Shown piece after piece: positions 56,844-64,000 of a DNA stretch of 64,000 nt. A program made the position numbers and the translations under genes. Source of the DNA: DATLLN01 sp963809205 (lineage in GTDB: Bacteria > Actinomycetota > Thermoleophilia > Gaiellales > JAICJC01); assembly GCA_963809205.1 (NCBI GenBank), contig CAWEIS010000011.1, positions 1 to 64,000 of the forward strand, written 5' to 3'. Every line of letters starts with the position of its first letter. Within the stretch, counting starts at the first letter, position 1. Under the pieces are notes generated by a model. That model made no database searches. It saw only the letters and a list, made by a program, of their open reading frames with translations, and was not told the DNA's origin.

Positions 56844-57650
56844 ATGCACCGTGCACTGACAACCCGAACCGGCGCTCTGACGCTGGCGATCATCCTGGCG
56901 GCCGCCGCGGCGCTGATGGTGTTCGTCTACGTCAAGGGCTACCAGTCCGACGTGAACGGCCGAGGTACCGAGGTCTCCGTGCTGGTCGCGAACCAGACGA
57001 TTCCTCAGCTGACGCCGGGCAACCAGGTGGTCGAGGCCACCATGTACCGCACGACCACGGTGCCCAAGAGCTCGCTGGTCGACGGCGCGGTCACCAACCC
57101 GGACCAGCTCAAGGGCCTGGTGGCGCGGAACGACGTCTATCCCGGTGAGCAGCTGACGACCAACCAGTTCGTCAAGTCCGACACCAACAGCGTTGCCGTC
57201 AACCTCAAGCCCAACCAGCGGGCCATCGACTTCCCGGCCGAGCCTGGGCAGGGCCTGGTGGGCCGGCTGCAGGTGGGCGATCACGTCGACGTCGTCGCCA
57301 ACTTCGAGGTCGTGCCGATCGACCCGGCGACCGGTCTCCCGCGCCAGGGCGGCCAGTCGATCCCGGTGACCAAGACCATCGCCAAGGACGTGCTGGTGCT
57401 GGGCGTGCCGGACACCTCCGATTCGTCCACATCGGCGACGCAGGCCAAGGACGCCGTGCTGACGCTGGCCATCAATGTCAGCGACGTTCAGCACGTGGTG
57501 TTCGCGCAGCAGAAGGGCGACATCTACTTCGTCCTCCGCCCGCCTGGCAGCTCCGACGATGTCCGGCCCGTGATCGACGACGTCCGCAGCGTGCTTCGCG
57601 GCACCAGCGGCGACCAGCTCCTGTACACCATTCTGGGCAAGGGGCGCTGA
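56844..57650 (+). CDS. cpaB: CpaB/RcpC-type Flp pilus assembly protein
   Basis: A 268-residue protein with an N-terminal transmembrane helix (LTLAIILAAAAALMVFVYV), an SAF-type domain (VSVLVANQTIPQLTPGNQVV; VYPGEQLTTNQFV) and the RcpC region (RAIDFPAEPGQGLVGRLQVG; DHVDVVANFEVV). CpaB normally works with a CpaC secretin. None is present, which agrees with a single-membrane envelope. ATG at 56844; an in-frame GTG at 56835 close behind AAGGAG is an alternative. Confidence 0.82.
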   Translation: MHRALTTRTGALTLAIILAAAAALMVFVYVKGYQSDVNGRGTEVSVLVANQTIPQLTPGNQVVEATMYRTTTVPKSSLVDGAVTNPDQLKGLVARNDVYPGEQLTTNQFVKSDTNSVAVNLKPNQRAIDFPAEPGQGLVGRLQVGDHVDVVANFEVVPIDPATGLPRQGGQSIPVTKTIAKDVLVLGVPDTSDSSTSATQAKDAVLTLAINVSDVQHVVFAQQKGDIYFVLRPPGSSDDVRPVIDDVRSVLRGTSGDQLLYTILGKGR

Positions 57651-57651
57651 C

Positions 57652-58803
57652 ATGAGCGACGTCCGACTGACAGTCGCCGCGCACCGGTCGTTCCCCGGCA
57701 ACCTGCTCGACGGGGCGGTGCCCAACGGCGGAAGCGGGATGCAGGTCGCGTCCGGCCTCAGCGACTTCGGCGACGCCGTGGGAGCTGCGGAGCGCGACCG
57801 CAGCCAGGCGATGCTGATGTTCAGCCCGGGCGTCGATGAGGTGCTGGATGTCCTTGCCGACAGCCGCCGGCTGCGGCCGGAGATGGCGCTGATCGTCGCC
57901 ATCCCCGGCCCGGCCAACGGCAACCTCGCCGAGGCGCTGCGTGCGGGTGCGCATGAGATCGTGCTGCTCCCGGCCGAAGCACCGGTCGTCAGCGACGCGG
58001 TGCACAAGGCGATGGCACGCGCGTCGACGGCGCCGGTCGCCGCCGCCCCCGCCGCCGTCATGGCGCCGATCGTCGCCGTGCTCGGCCCCAAGGGCGGGGT
58101 CGGCAAGACGACCGTGAGCACGAACCTGGCGACCGTCCTTGCGGCCACCGGCAAGCGTGTGTTGCTGGTCGACCTCGACCTCCAGTTCGGCGACGTCGGC
58201 CTCGTGCTGGGCGTCGAGCCGGAGCGCACCATCTACGACCTGGTGACCGCGGAGGGCAACCTCGACGGCGGCAAGCTGCGGGGGTACCTGGGCACCAGCG
58301 CCGCCGGTGTCGACGTGCTGCTCGCTCCGGTGCGGCCCGACCAGGCGGAGGCGGTGACCGCCGAGCGGCTGGGCGAGGTGATCGACGTCGCCCGAGCGGA
58401 GTTCGACGTCGTCATCGTCGATACGCCACCGGCGTTCACGGCCGCGGCGATCGCCGCCGTCGATCAGGCGGCGCACACCGTGATCGTCGGCTCGCTCGAT
58501 CTGCCGGGTCTGAAGAACATGAAGGTCGGGATCGAGACGCTCCGCCTGATGGACGTCAACGCCGACCGGATGACGATCGTCCTCAACCGGGCCGACTCCA
58601 AGGTCGGCCTCAACCCGGCGGACGTGAAGGCCATCCTCGGCCGGGCGCCCGACATCAACATCCCGTCCGACCGCTGCGTTCCTCGAGCCGTCAATGCGGC
58701 CACGCCGATCGTCACCTCCGAGCCGAAGTCGCGGCCGTCAAAGGCGCTCCGCCAGCTCGGCGACCAGGTCGCGAAGCAGCTCTTCGGGGACGGGGAGGAG
58801 TAG
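57652..58803 (+). CDS. cpaE: CpaE/TadZ-type ATPase
   Basis: A 383-residue localisation ATPase of the Tad system. Residues 1-125 form an atypical receiver-like domain (AMLMFSPGVDEVLDVLADSR; MALIVAIPGPANGNLAEALR; GAHEIVLLPAEAP). The MinD/ParA-type ATPase follows with the deviant Walker A VLGPKGGVGKTTVSTNLATV, VLLVDLDLQFGDVGLVLGVE and DVVIVDTPPAFTAAAIAAVD. It is thought to place the pilus machinery at the cell pole. ATG at 57652 starts one base after the CpaB stop. Confidence 0.88.
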   Translation: MSDVRLTVAAHRSFPGNLLDGAVPNGGSGMQVASGLSDFGDAVGAAERDRSQAMLMFSPGVDEVLDVLADSRRLRPEMALIVAIPGPANGNLAEALRAGAHEIVLLPAEAPVVSDAVHKAMARASTAPVAAAPAAVMAPIVAVLGPKGGVGKTTVSTNLATVLAATGKRVLLVDLDLQFGDVGLVLGVEPERTIYDLVTAEGNLDGGKLRGYLGTSAAGVDVLLAPVRPDQAEAVTAERLGEVIDVARAEFDVVIVDTPPAFTAAAIAAVDQAAHTVIVGSLDLPGLKNMKVGIETLRLMDVNADRMTIVLNRADSKVGLNPADVKAILGRAPDINIPSDRCVPRAVNAATPIVTSEPKSRPSKALRQLGDQVAKQLFGDGEE

Positions 58804-58808
58804 CACAC

Positions 58809-60128
58809 ATGTCCCTGCACGAACGACTTGCAACCGGCACCGCCGGACCGGACGCCGACCCGAACGACCAGTTCGCCGACGTCCGGAACCGCGTGCACCA
58901 GACGGTGATCGAAACGCTCGGTACCAGCCTGCTCGCGACTGATGTTGACGAAGCGGGGCTCGCTGACCATGTGCGAAGCGTTGTCAGCGCGGCGCTGCAG
59001 CTCGAGGAGGTGCCCCTTTCGCACGCCGACCGTGAGCTGCTGAGCAAGCAGATCGCCGACGAGGTCGTCGGCTACGGCCCGCTGGAGCGGTTCCTGGCAG
59101 ACGACGCGATCACGGAGATCATGGTCAACAACCACGAGGAGATCTACATCGAGCGCGGCGGCCGGATCTTCCCGACCGATGCCCGGTTTGCAAACGAAGC
59201 GCACCTGCGGCGGATCCTCGACAAGATCGTCGCCCAGGTCGGCCGCCGGATCGACGAGGCCTCCGCGATGGTGGACGCCCGGCTCCCGGACGGCTCGCGT
59301 GTCAACGCGATCATTCCGCCGCTCTCGCTGCGCGGCCCGGCGATGACGATCCGCAAGTTCCACCAGCGCCGGCTGACCATGGAGGACATGGTCACGCTGG
59401 CCACGCTGACGCCCGAGATGGGCGCCTTCATCGGCCTGTGCGTGCGGGCCCGCCTGAACATCCTGGTCACCGGCGGCACGGGCAGCGGCAAGACGACCTT
59501 GCTGAACGTGCTCTCCAGCTACCTGCCGGAGGACGAGCGGATCGTGACCATCGAGGACGCGGCCGAGCTCAAACTCGATCAGCGGCACTGGCTCCGCCTC
59601 GAGTCCCGGCCGCCGAACGTCGAGGGCCAGGGACAGGTGTCGATCCGCGACTTGCTCCGAAACGCCCTGCGCATGCGACCCGATCGGATCGTGGTCGGCG
59701 AGGTTCGCGGCCCCGAGGCTCTGGACATGCTCCAGGCCATGAATACCGGCCACGACGGCTCGCTCTCCACCGTCCACTGCAACTCTCCCCGCGACGCCGT
59801 CTCCCGTCTGGAGACGATGGTGCTGATGTCCGGCTACGACCTGCCCGTGCGGGCCATCCGCGAACAGATCGCCTCCGCGCTGCACCTGATCGTCCACACC
59901 GAGCGCCTGGCCGACGGCTCGCGCAAGGTCGTGAAGATCACCGAGGTGCAGCGAATGGAGGGCGACCAGGTGACGCTGCAGGATCTGTTCGAGTTCCGTG
60001 TCCACGGAGTCACCTCCGGCGGAACGATCGAGGGCCGGCTGGAGTCGACCGGACTCCATCCCACCTTCAAGGACGCCTTCACCCGCCGGGCTATCGATCT
60101 GCCGGCCGACCTCTTCGCGCAGGCATGA
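58809..60128 (+). CDS. tadA: TadA/CpaF-type pilus-assembly ATPase
   Basis: A 439-residue secretion ATPase. N-terminal domain (EVVGYGPLERFLADDAITEI; MVNNHEEIYIERGGRIF), Walker A ILVTGGTGSGKTTLLNVLSS, Asp box IVTIEDAAELKL, Walker B-like RPDRIVVGEVRGPEALDML and His box STVHCNSPRDAVSRLETMVL. It supplies the energy for Flp pilus assembly from the cytoplasm. ATG at 58809; the stop overlaps the next gene's start (ATGA). Confidence 0.92.
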   Translation: MSLHERLATGTAGPDADPNDQFADVRNRVHQTVIETLGTSLLATDVDEAGLADHVRSVVSAALQLEEVPLSHADRELLSKQIADEVVGYGPLERFLADDAITEIMVNNHEEIYIERGGRIFPTDARFANEAHLRRILDKIVAQVGRRIDEASAMVDARLPDGSRVNAIIPPLSLRGPAMTIRKFHQRRLTMEDMVTLATLTPEMGAFIGLCVRARLNILVTGGTGSGKTTLLNVLSSYLPEDERIVTIEDAAELKLDQRHWLRLESRPPNVEGQGQVSIRDLLRNALRMRPDRIVVGEVRGPEALDMLQAMNTGHDGSLSTVHCNSPRDAVSRLETMVLMSGYDLPVRAIREQIASALHLIVHTERLADGSRKVVKITEVQRMEGDQVTLQDLFEFRVHGVTSGGTIEGRLESTGLHPTFKDAFTRRAIDLPADLFAQA

Positions 60129-61981
60129 GGAAGCTCGCACTGATCGGCGGGATCGTGTCGGCGCTGGCGGTCGCATCACCGGCCGCCGGCGCCGACCGGC
60201 TGTCCCTCTCACTCGCGCCCGACGCCAAGTTCCCGCAGCGCGAGCTGGTGCTGACGCTGCCGCCCGACACGGCTCCGGGCGACATCGTGGTGACCGAGAA
60301 CGGCGTGTCCGTCGACCCGCGCATCCGCGCCGTCACCGAGGATCGTCGTCCGCTCTCGATCGCCGTCCTGATCGACTCCAGCAACAGCATGCGCGGCGAA
60401 GCGCTGACGTCGGCCGTGAACGCGGCTCGCACGCTGATCGCCGGCAAGCCGGCGCGGTCCGAGGCAGCGGTCTTCACGTTCGCCCGCACCCCGCAGCTGG
60501 TCGTGCCCTGGTCGACGCAGACCGGCGATCCCGGCGATGCCCTGACCAACGTCACGCCGAGCCCGAAGACCGCGCTCTGGGACGCCGTCGTCGCAGCGGG
60601 CCAGCAGCTCGCCGGCCGCGACTCGACCACCCGCGCCATCGTACTGCTGACCGACGGGCGCGACAACGCCAGCGTTGCCGACGTGCAGAGCGCGCTGAAG
60701 GTCGTCAGCGGCGCGCACGTCCGGGTGTTCGCCGTCGGCCTCGCCGGTGCGAAGCTCGACCGCGCCGACCTGCAGACGATCGTCGACCGCACTGGCGGCG
60801 AGTTCATCGAGGTGCAGTCGGCCGACCAGCTGAAGTCGGTGTACGCGGGCCTCGCCCGCCGGCTCAACCATCAGTACCTCCTGACCTACACCTCACAGCA
60901 GCGCACCGCAGGTGAGACCGTCGTCGTCCGGGCGCGGCTGGGGTCGGCCGTCGCGGAGCAGCGCTACACGGTGCCCGAGGGAGCAGCCGTTGCGCCGTCT
61001 TCCGGCCCGCACGACGACGGTGGTCTGCTGGGGTCGAATCTGGCCGTGGCCGGCCTCGCTCTGGCGGTCGGCGCCGCCGTGCTGCTTGGCGCGTTCCTTG
61101 CGATCCGCCCGCTGCGGGTGGCGCCTGCGAAGCGGCTTCGCAAGTACGGGCCTGGGTCGCCTTCGGGACCGTCGTCGGTTCCCGAGATCACTCCCGTTCG
61201 GCCGACGGCGCCCGCGATGGGCCGGTGGTCGCCGCGCGGTGTGTGGTCGCGCTTCAACGCAGACGTCGAGCGAGGCGGCATCGACGAGCGCCCCGGCCGG
61301 ATCGTGCTGGGGGCGGCCGCGGCGAGCGTGGTGGCCGCGATCGTCGTGGCGGTGGTGACCAAGCGTCCTTTGACCGCGATCGTGGTCGCCCCGCTGGGTC
61401 CGATCATCGCGTGGGTGTACATCACCAGGCGCGCGTCCTCGTGGTACGCCCACTTCGACAGCACGCTCGCCGACTCGCTGACGGTGCTGGCGTCATCCCT
61501 GCGGGCGGGCCACTCGCTGTTGCAGGCGATCGCCCACGTTGCCGAGGAGGCGGACGACCGAGTGGCCGCCGAGTGGCAGGAGACGGTCCGCCGCACGCGA
61601 CTGGGGATCACCGTCGAGGACGCCCTCGACGAGATGGTGCTGCGCGTGGGGAACCGCGACCTGCAGTGGATCGCGCTGGTCGCCCGCGTTCAGCACCAGG
61701 CCGGTGGCAACATGGCCGAGATGTTCGACATCGTGGCCGAGACGGTGCGTCAGCGCCACCGCCTGCGCGACCAGATCCGGGCGCTCACCGCCCAGGGTCG
61801 CATGTCGCGGTGGGTGCTGACCATCATGCCGTTCGCGATGGCAGCGATGTTCTTCGTCCTCTCGCCAACTTATCTGCAGCAGCTCTATTCACCGCTCGGC
61901 CTGCTGCTGGTCGTCGTGGCCGTCGTGTCGGTGATCATCGGCTCGTTCTGGCTCAAGCGCATCACGGAGATCGAGGTCTGA
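60125..61981 (+). CDS. von Willebrand A domain fused to TadB
   Basis: A 618-residue protein. Residues 1-22 form a signal peptide (LALIGGIVSALAVASPAAGA). A vWA domain follows with a MIDAS metal motif (IAVLIDSSNSMRGEALTS, DxSxS) and IVLLTDGRDNASV, up to about residue 280. A transmembrane helix (VAGLALAVGAAVLLGAFLAI) leads to a TadB-type T2SSF domain: ADSLTVLASSLRAGHSLLQA, EEADDRVAAEWQETVRRTRL, VQHQAGGNMAEMFDIVAETV, then the final helices (MPFAMAAMFFVLSP). TadB alone is usually about 300 residues; the vWA part adds an extracellular adhesion or sensing module. Overlaps tadA by four bases. Confidence 0.82.
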   Translation: MRKLALIGGIVSALAVASPAAGADRLSLSLAPDAKFPQRELVLTLPPDTAPGDIVVTENGVSVDPRIRAVTEDRRPLSIAVLIDSSNSMRGEALTSAVNAARTLIAGKPARSEAAVFTFARTPQLVVPWSTQTGDPGDALTNVTPSPKTALWDAVVAAGQQLAGRDSTTRAIVLLTDGRDNASVADVQSALKVVSGAHVRVFAVGLAGAKLDRADLQTIVDRTGGEFIEVQSADQLKSVYAGLARRLNHQYLLTYTSQQRTAGETVVVRARLGSAVAEQRYTVPEGAAVAPSSGPHDDGGLLGSNLAVAGLALAVGAAVLLGAFLAIRPLRVAPAKRLRKYGPGSPSGPSSVPEITPVRPTAPAMGRWSPRGVWSRFNADVERGGIDERPGRIVLGAAAASVVAAIVVAVVTKRPLTAIVVAPLGPIIAWVYITRRASSWYAHFDSTLADSLTVLASSLRAGHSLLQAIAHVAEEADDRVAAEWQETVRRTRLGITVEDALDEMVLRVGNRDLQWIALVARVQHQAGGNMAEMFDIVAETVRQRHRLRDQIRALTAQGRMSRWVLTIMPFAMAAMFFVLSPTYLQQLYSPLGLLLVVVAVVSVIIGSFWLKRITEIEV

Positions 61982-61982
61982 C

Positions 61983-62882
61983 ATGCTGATCGTGTTCGCC
62001 TGCCTGCTGCTCGCTGCCAGCGTCCTCGTCCTCGGCCTGTCCGTGCGGATGAACCGGAGGATGACCGCCGAGGCGATTCGTTCCGTCGGCAGCTACGGCT
62101 ACGGGGCTGAGCCGGTCGTGCCTGTACGGGGCCGTGAAGCCGGCAACCTGACGCTGGAGAATTCGTTCGCCTCGATCGCGCGGCGGTTCACGCCGGCCGA
62201 CTACGAGAGCCGCCTCAAGCTGCGGCTGATCCAGGCCGGTCTGTACGACGTCCGTCCCGCGCGGTTCCTGATGCTGCGGGTGCTGGCGGCGATGGTGCTG
62301 GGCACAGTGGCCCTGCTGTACGCACGAGGATCCGACAACCACCTCCTGTCCCTGGTCGTTGTGGTGGCGGCCCCCGTGCTGGGCTGGCTAATGCCCGACC
62401 CGATGCTCTCGGCGCGGATCACCCGCCGGCTCGACCAGATCGAGCGGGACGCCGCCGACTTCATCGACCTGCTGGCGATCACGGTGCAAGCCGGGCTCGG
62501 ACTCGACCAGTCCATGAAGATCGCCGCCGAGCGGCTCCCCGGCCCCCTGGCCGACGAAGTGCGGCTGATGCTGAACGAGATCCGGGTCGGTCAGAGCCGT
62601 CAGGAGGCGCTGCGCCGGCTGGCCGAGCGCGCCGACACGCCGACGGTGCGCTCGTTCGCGCGGACGATGGCGCAGGGCGAGTCGATGGGCGTTTCGATCG
62701 GACAGACCCTGAAGGCGTTGGCGATCGACGCCCGCGCCCGCAAGAAGGCACGGGCGGACGAGCTGGCGCAGAAGGCGCCGGTGAAGATGGTGTTCCCGCT
62801 GGCGATCTGCTTCTTCCCGGCGATCCTGATCATCACCGCCGGGCCGGGCATCATCGCGATCATGAACACCCTCGGCGGCTGA
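61983..62882 (+). CDS. tadC: TadC-type pilus-assembly membrane protein
   Basis: A 299-residue T2SSF-domain protein. N-terminal helix (VFACLLLAASVLVLGLSVRM), helices LVVVVAAPVLGWLMPDPMLS, the conserved FIDLLAITVQAGLGLDQSMK and PTVRSFARTMAQGESMGVSI, and two C-terminal helices. With TadB it forms the inner-membrane platform. It starts one base after the vWA-TadB stop and ends the transcription unit. Confidence 0.87.
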   Translation: MLIVFACLLLAASVLVLGLSVRMNRRMTAEAIRSVGSYGYGAEPVVPVRGREAGNLTLENSFASIARRFTPADYESRLKLRLIQAGLYDVRPARFLMLRVLAAMVLGTVALLYARGSDNHLLSLVVVVAAPVLGWLMPDPMLSARITRRLDQIERDAADFIDLLAITVQAGLGLDQSMKIAAERLPGPLADEVRLMLNEIRVGQSRQEALRRLAERADTPTVRSFARTMAQGESMGVSIGQTLKALAIDARARKKARADELAQKAPVKMVFPLAICFFPAILIITAGPGIIAIMNTLGG

Positions 62883-62888
62883 GCGCCG

Positions 62889-63182
62889 TCAGCGCATCAT
62901 GCTGCGCATCGGGCCCTGAGCCAGCTTGATCACCCAGATCAGGGTCAGGAAGACGTAGCCCAGCGCAACCAGCACGAACGCCAAGGCGGCCAGGCGCGCC
63001 AGGGGCAAGCCGGTGTCGATCACGATGTCGGACACGATCGGCGCGACCAACGTGCTGGCGACGAATGCGATGGCGATGTGGATGCCGGTGCGCATCACCT
63101 CGCCGGGCGCCAGCCCGGGGAACCGCACGTCGACCCACAGGGCGAGCACGGCGGTCGCGATGACGAACAGCGTTGGGGCCAC
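62889..63182 (-). CDS. Small multi-helix membrane protein, right-flank paralogue
   Basis: A 97-residue protein with three helices: APTLFVIATAVLALWVDVRF, IHIAIAFVASTLVAPIVSDI and LAALAFVLVALGYVFLTLIW. LWVDVRFPGLAPG matches IWIDLRFPGLRPS in the 52735-53010 protein, and lengths and strand agree. No known family. GTG at 63182 has AAAGGAG about ten bases upstream. Convergent with tadC, six bases between stops. Confidence 0.62.
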   Translation of the reverse strand: MAPTLFVIATAVLALWVDVRFPGLAPGEVMRTGIHIAIAFVASTLVAPIVSDIVIDTGLPLARLAALAFVLVALGYVFLTLIWVIKLAQGPMRSMMR

Positions 63183-63264
63183 GGAGCCGGTCTCCTTTCG
63201 CGAAACCGAGCATATCGCGCAATCGGCCGCAGCGTCTAGTCAAAGGCGATCGTTGAAAGTCCAA

Positions 63265-64000
63265 TCAGCGTTCGCGAACGTGGGACGCCATCGCAACCCG
63301 TGTCCCCAGACCCAGATCGTGGGCGCGGCGCAGCGCCAGGCTGCCGACGGCGATGTCGCTGATCGCGAACCCGCGATGCCAGAACACGATCAGCTGGTCG
63401 TCGCGCTCCCGGCCCGGCTTCGCGCCGGCGATGATCTCGCCGATCTCCGCGTACACGTGGTCGCGGGTCAGCCGGCCGTCGCGGATCAGCGTGAAGTACT
63501 GACCGTGCTCGGAGCCGGCCGCCTGCCGCCAGTCGTCGACGACGAACCGGTCGGCGATCAGTGGCAGCTGCGGGTCGGTCGACCGCACGGCGCCATAGGG
63601 CATGACCAGCGCCCCGGTCTCGAGCCAGCGGTTCTCGAGGATCGTGCGCTCCTCGGACAGGCGCGATGCATCGACGACGATGTCCGCGCCGGCAACGGCC
63701 GTCTCGACGTCGCCGACGGCGACAACCTGCTTGCCGAGGATCCCGCTCATCTCGGCGGCGAACCGCTCGCGCGACTCGGCCCGCCGGCTGGTGACGCGGA
63801 TCTCGTCGAGGTCGTACAGGTGGTCGAGGTAGCGGAGGTTGTACCCGGCGGTGCCGCGCGCGCCGATGTGGCCGAGCACCCTGCTGCCGCGGCGCGCCAG
63901 GTGCTTCGCCCCCAGCGCCGTGACGGCTCCGGTGCGCATCCAGGTCAGCTCGGTGGCGTCCATGATCGCCACCGGCGTGCCGGTCTCGGCCTGATAGAGC
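63265..64000 (-). CDS. Ornithine cyclodeaminase/mu-crystallin family protein, 5' end outside the window
   Basis: The C-terminal 244 residues of a longer protein; the start lies beyond 64000 (LYQAETGTPVAIMDATELTW is already inside the domain). NAD-binding core: GAVTALGAKHLARRGSRVLG and HIGARGTAGYNLRYLDHLYD, with RVTSRRAESRERFAAEMSGI after it and DIVVDASRLSE. FWHRGFAISDIAVGSLALRR is the family's closing segment. Members deaminate ornithine, dehydrogenate amino acids or bind ligands; which applies is not clear. Confidence 0.8.
   Translation of the reverse strand, partial: LYQAETGTPVAIMDATELTWMRTGAVTALGAKHLARRGSRVLGHIGARGTAGYNLRYLDHLYDLDEIRVTSRRAESRERFAAEMSGILGKQVVAVGDVETAVAGADIVVDASRLSEERTILENRWLETGALVMPYGAVRSTDPQLPLIADRFVVDDWRQAAGSEHGQYFTLIRDGRLTRDHVYAEIGEIIAGAKPGRERDDQLIVFWHRGFAISDIAVGSLALRRAHDLGLGTRVAMASHVRER

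Overview
The window is high-GC DNA, most likely from an actinobacterium. The gene families (ArsR plus AHSA1 pairs, a CpaB/CpaE/TadABC-type Tad locus without a secretin, PRC-barrel stress proteins, LuxR regulators of the large ATP-binding class, choice-of-anchor D surface proteins) fit Thermoleophilia (Solirubrobacterales/Gaiellales-like). The lineage is inferred from gene content only; there is no rRNA or ribosomal protein to place it.

Positions 1 to about 17.3 kb look like an accessory region in decay. Coding density is low, genes are short, and remnants are common: a Kelch fragment, a split ATP-grasp gene, a broken SDR, and a piece of a type I restriction-modification HsdM subunit. Its most striking content is a small Cys/His zinc-ribbon protein family present in five copies or pieces (453, 2776, 10577, 11618, 13441). 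There is also a duplicated, apparently structured intergenic repeat (895 and 2231). Intact or nearly intact genes include a cytidylate-kinase-like protein (6553), a secreted metallophosphoesterase (8633), a CDF-type transporter (10913), a PRC-barrel protein (13017) and an RsbW-like ATPase (14525). The right edge carries a 3' half of tRNA-Lys (17273-17316), then tRNA-Arg(GCG).

From 17.7 to 52.7 kb the window looks like ordinary chromosome. It holds two ArsR-AHSA1 operons, each with a consensus promoter, a palindrome in the promoter spacer and an apparently leaderless start. Other contents are an acyl-CoA dehydrogenase; a polyamine-type ABC transporter operon that continues into VOC and amidohydrolase genes; an ADP-forming acyl-CoA synthetase overlapping a dienoyl-CoA-reductase-like SDR; cell-surface and envelope genes at 34.7-41.5 kb (PIG-V-like transferase, choice-of-anchor D protein, amidase, PAP2-flippase fusion); a 5'-3' exonuclease; a LuxR regulator; and a redox/acyltransferase group. 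Two tRNA-Ser genes and two copies of a 220-230 bp MITE/REPIN-like element (34218, 48442) lie here.

From 53.1 to 62.9 kb is a Tad/Flp pilus locus: a LuxR response regulator, a stand-alone pseudo-receiver, Flp pilin, TadE, TadG-like protein, CpaB, CpaE/TadZ, TadA/CpaF ATPase, a von Willebrand A-TadB fusion and TadC. Two paralogous small membrane proteins on the opposite strand bracket it. The window ends inside an ornithine-cyclodeaminase-like gene.

Many otherwise well-conserved genes are interrupted by single-base frameshifts (ATP-grasp, zinc metallopeptidase, SDR, MFS, methyltransferase, PotC, 7TM protein, FAD oxidase, C45 peptidase). Some are probably real decay in the island, but their spread into core operons suggests residual indel errors in the assembly. 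Starts and integrity of those genes are therefore provisional.
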